Positions 62,129 to 64,000 of a DNA stretch of 64,000 nucleotides are shown here, piece by piece. The position numbers and the translations under genes were made by a program. The notes below the pieces were generated by a model, which did not search any database, had not been told where the DNA came from, and saw only the letters and a program-made list of their open reading frames with translations. The stretch is from assembly GCA_022494885.1 (NCBI GenBank), contig JAGVSM010001398.1, positions 19,986-83,985 on the forward strand, given 5' to 3'. The DNA is from Micrasema longulum. Lineage: Eukaryota > Arthropoda > Insecta > Trichoptera > Brachycentridae. Position 1 is the first letter of the stretch. Each line of letters begins with the position of its first letter.

Positions 62129-62264
62129 AAAAAAGCAAATGGTTGCTTACTTTTGCAGGGGCGAAACGAGGAGAGGGGAGGGGGGAGTCTGATACACCGT
62201 CAACCACGTGGCCACGCCCCCCTCGCTTTTCCCCTGCAGAAATAAGCAACCATTTGTTTTTTTT
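62129..62264. mobile_element. Foldback with G-rich arm
   Basis: Arms AAAAGCAAATGGTTGCTTAC...TTTGCAGGGGCGAAACGAGG (left) and CCCTCGCTTTTCCCCTGCAG...AAGCAACCATTTGTTTTT (right) are about 58 bp each around a 17-bp centre. The left arm includes GGAGAGGGGAGGGGGGAG, which could form a G-quadruplex. It is a small MITE-like element without coding. Confidence 0.65.
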
Positions 62265-62525
62265 TATGTTTAATTCTGCGTTCTAAATATTGTTTTTAAT
62301 ATGCTAATATGTCTTCTTGCTCTTACTGATCATCGTGGTTTCGGATGTGACAGAGTTTAGAGAACACCCTGTATGTTGTTTTTTTTTATTATGAAAAAAC
62401 CCCCATAAGCCTCTATTTTGAGGCTTGTCAGCAGGTGAGATAGAGGGGAGTTGGAAGGGGATAATGAAAAATACACCATAACACGCAGACCAATTGAGAA
62501 AAAAATCTTTCTTGGATTTTTCTCT

Positions 62526-62600
62526 GGCAACTGGCGGGAATCGAACCCGCGACGCCAGTTTCACAGTTGGCCGTCTAACCAACGGCGCCACTGCGGAACT
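62526..62600 (-). mobile_element. tRNA-derived SINE head (family E)
   Basis: The reverse strand has an A-box-like TGGCGCCGTTGGTTAGACGG and a B box GCGGGTTCGATTCCCGC with a perfect T-arm. The acceptor ends do not pair and the anticodon arm is irregular, so it is not a functional tRNA. A GGCAACTGGCG extension follows. The possible body runs left to about 62300. Confidence 0.6.
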
Positions 62601-62965
62601 AAAATAATTTTAAAAAATTATCCTGCACAATTCACCATTTGTCGCTTACGTTGTTCTGCCGATTATGGCTCGATATGTGTAATATTAATTGAATAGACTG
62701 TAGAGTGTAGAGTATTGAATACTATGCGGACTAAGCGGCATTTCTTACTCGTATGAACAATTACTCTAAAAATACCGTCTGCGCGATGTTCTATTGTATT
62801 ATTGTATATCTAGTTATTATTTAGCTTACGTCACTTATATATTTTTTTATTAAAACCAATAGTCATACAGAATTAAACAATACATGTAAAGCAGCAGCGT
62901 TTGTTTTCAGCTGGAAACAAATTTCTATTTTTTCAATGTTTTATTTTTGTAAATTGAAAACATAT

Positions 62966-63760
62966 TATCATCATCATTCCCTTTCCGCACCCAATGGTAT
63001 TTAAGGCACTGCATTGGTACACCAATTGCAGCGTACCTTGAATTTTTTTACATGAATGTAAGATGATCGGTCTTACGCTTCAGGTACCAGTCTAGGGATT
63101 ATGAAATATTTTGATTTTTACAACCCGTCTTTATTTACATTTAAGTCAAGATTGAAATGTCACAATCTAAATATTTAAATTGTTCCTTTATCCTTCTTCT
63201 TTCCTTCCCATCCCCTCGCCTGTCTTCATAGTATAGTGTTCATTTTTATATTTTTTTTAAATATTTTTATTTTTGTTAATCTTTGCTTTTAATTTTTGTA
63301 TAATATTGTAAGATTCAGTAGGTCCATGTATTTATAATTTTCTTAAACTGAACGGTTTGGGTAGGTAGGAAGAAATTGCCTTAAGGCAATATGCCCGCCC
63401 TTATATGTATATAAATCGTTGAATAAATAAATAAATAAATGACAGGTCATAAGCCCTGTAAATGTCTAGACTTCCATATTATCTTCTTAAAAATGTTTTC
63501 CTTCTCTGTTGCAACAAATTTAGATCTGAACAACTCCCTAGGGAGGAAATCCAGTCTGTCTGCAAACATTTGGACATACTCAAAACCTCGATGATGATGT
63601 TGATGATGATTATATATTGTATATGTATATAAAGTGTCAAATAAATAAATAAATATTCCAGTTTAAAAACACCCTTTCAAATAAATATTTCACATCGACC
63701 ATGTCCGGAATCGAACCCGAGACCTCTTGCATGGTAGCCAAACGCGCTGACCATAACACA
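62966..63760 (-). mobile_element. SINE-A split by a LINE/X insertion
   Basis: The tail and body (CATCATCATTCCCTTTCCGC ... CTGGTACCTGAAGCG, reversed) lie at 62966-63112. The head (GGGTGTTTTTAAAC ... GGTTTGGCTACCATGCAAGA ... CGGTTCG box, reversed) lies at 63657-63760. The body breaks exactly where the intact copies read AAATATTTC...GTGTAAAAACACCC. The gap holds 63119-63652. Confidence 0.75.
63119..63652 (+). mobile_element. LINE-A 3' end carrying an X-family fragment
   Basis: The LINE-A 3' UTR (63119-63440) has TTTACATTTAAGTCAAGATT, AAACTGAACGGTTTGGGTAG, TTGCCTTAAGGCAA and an AATAAATAAATAAATAAATG tail. An X fragment (63441-63592) follows, with GACAGGTCATAAGCCCTGTA, TCCCTAGGGAGGAAATCCAG and TTGGACATACTCAAAAC. 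A GATGATGATGTTGATGATGA run precedes the LINE-A terminal block ATATTGTATATGTATATAAA with tail (63611-63652). Confidence 0.7.
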
Positions 63761-64000
63761 ACCGAAATAATATAGGAGTACGTAGTTTAATATAATATTC
63801 CCAAGGAGTTTTTGTAAAAAAACTAATTTAAAGACTTGCAGATAACAGTATTTATTTACAGAGGTATTTTAAAACTATGATATTATTTTCAAAAGCAGAA
63901 TAGAAATTAAGATACACTGCAAATTAAAAGAGTAAGAAAAAGTTCAAATAGTTACAAAATAAACATTATACAAGGCAATAAAGTAAGGAAATGAATTTAG
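63761..64000. other. No gene seen
   Basis: AT-rich sequence running to the window edge, without recognisable content. Confidence 0.35.

Noticed and set aside
62526..62600. Possible functional tRNA gene
   Set aside because: The T-arm is perfect, but the acceptor ends do not pair and the anticodon stem-loop has the wrong length. It is better explained as a tRNA-derived SINE head.

Overview
The window is AT-rich arthropod nuclear DNA, most likely from a moth or butterfly. The main evidence is a Helitron class common in Lepidoptera (5' TC-ACTAATATTATAAATGCG-type ends, 3' CTAG ends), several tRNA-derived SINE families, and many 5'-truncated non-LTR retrotransposons ending in (AAATA)n, (AATA)n or (TAC)n tails. 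The Lepidoptera assignment is inference; no species is claimed. No bacterial-style operons, rRNA or CRISPR arrays are visible.

Only one host gene is convincingly visible: a G+C-rich coding exon at 53993-54549 (+). It starts with a first ATG after an in-frame stop and ends at a textbook splice donor. It encodes a 185-residue N-terminus with five RRxS motifs. A candidate 5'-UTR splice acceptor lies at 53756. No downstream exon was recognised, so 54550-64000 reads as the start of a long, transposon-filled intron. The rest of the window is repeat-dominated, with no other gene that can be defended.

Layout. 1-5300: truncated LINE, a foldback carrying two hammerhead ribozymes, a SINE, a TTAA-flanked MITE inside an inverted-repeat element, and a hAT element holding a LINE. 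5300-15300: mariner remnant, LINE tails and several hammerhead foldbacks. 15300-25000: SINEs, an RTE-like remnant, a three-deep nest of LINEs (17700-19920) with a 190-bp tandem duplication, and more LINE ends. 25000-34300: SINEs, the second copy of the TTAA MITE, a large foldback (30262-30857) and hammerhead-like foldbacks. 34300-53000: many LINE 3' fragments, one open reverse-transcriptase ORF (38003-38770), a locally duplicated segment split by a SINE, and RTE fragments. 53000-64000: the gene exon, then Helitrons, SINEs, LINE pieces, a hAT foldback and a nested SINE/LINE pile-up at the right edge.

The most notable system is the set of hammerhead-ribozyme-like motifs. About ten to thirteen copies from at least seven sequence families sit mostly in inverted-repeat (foldback) elements. 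One pair (2477-2580) keeps every core nucleotide, a six-base-pair stem II, a GUC cleavage triplet and a complementary stem I in at least one copy. Stem III is palindromic in every family. Known biology ties such minimal type I hammerheads to Penelope-like retroelements and related non-autonomous repeats; their activity here is inference.
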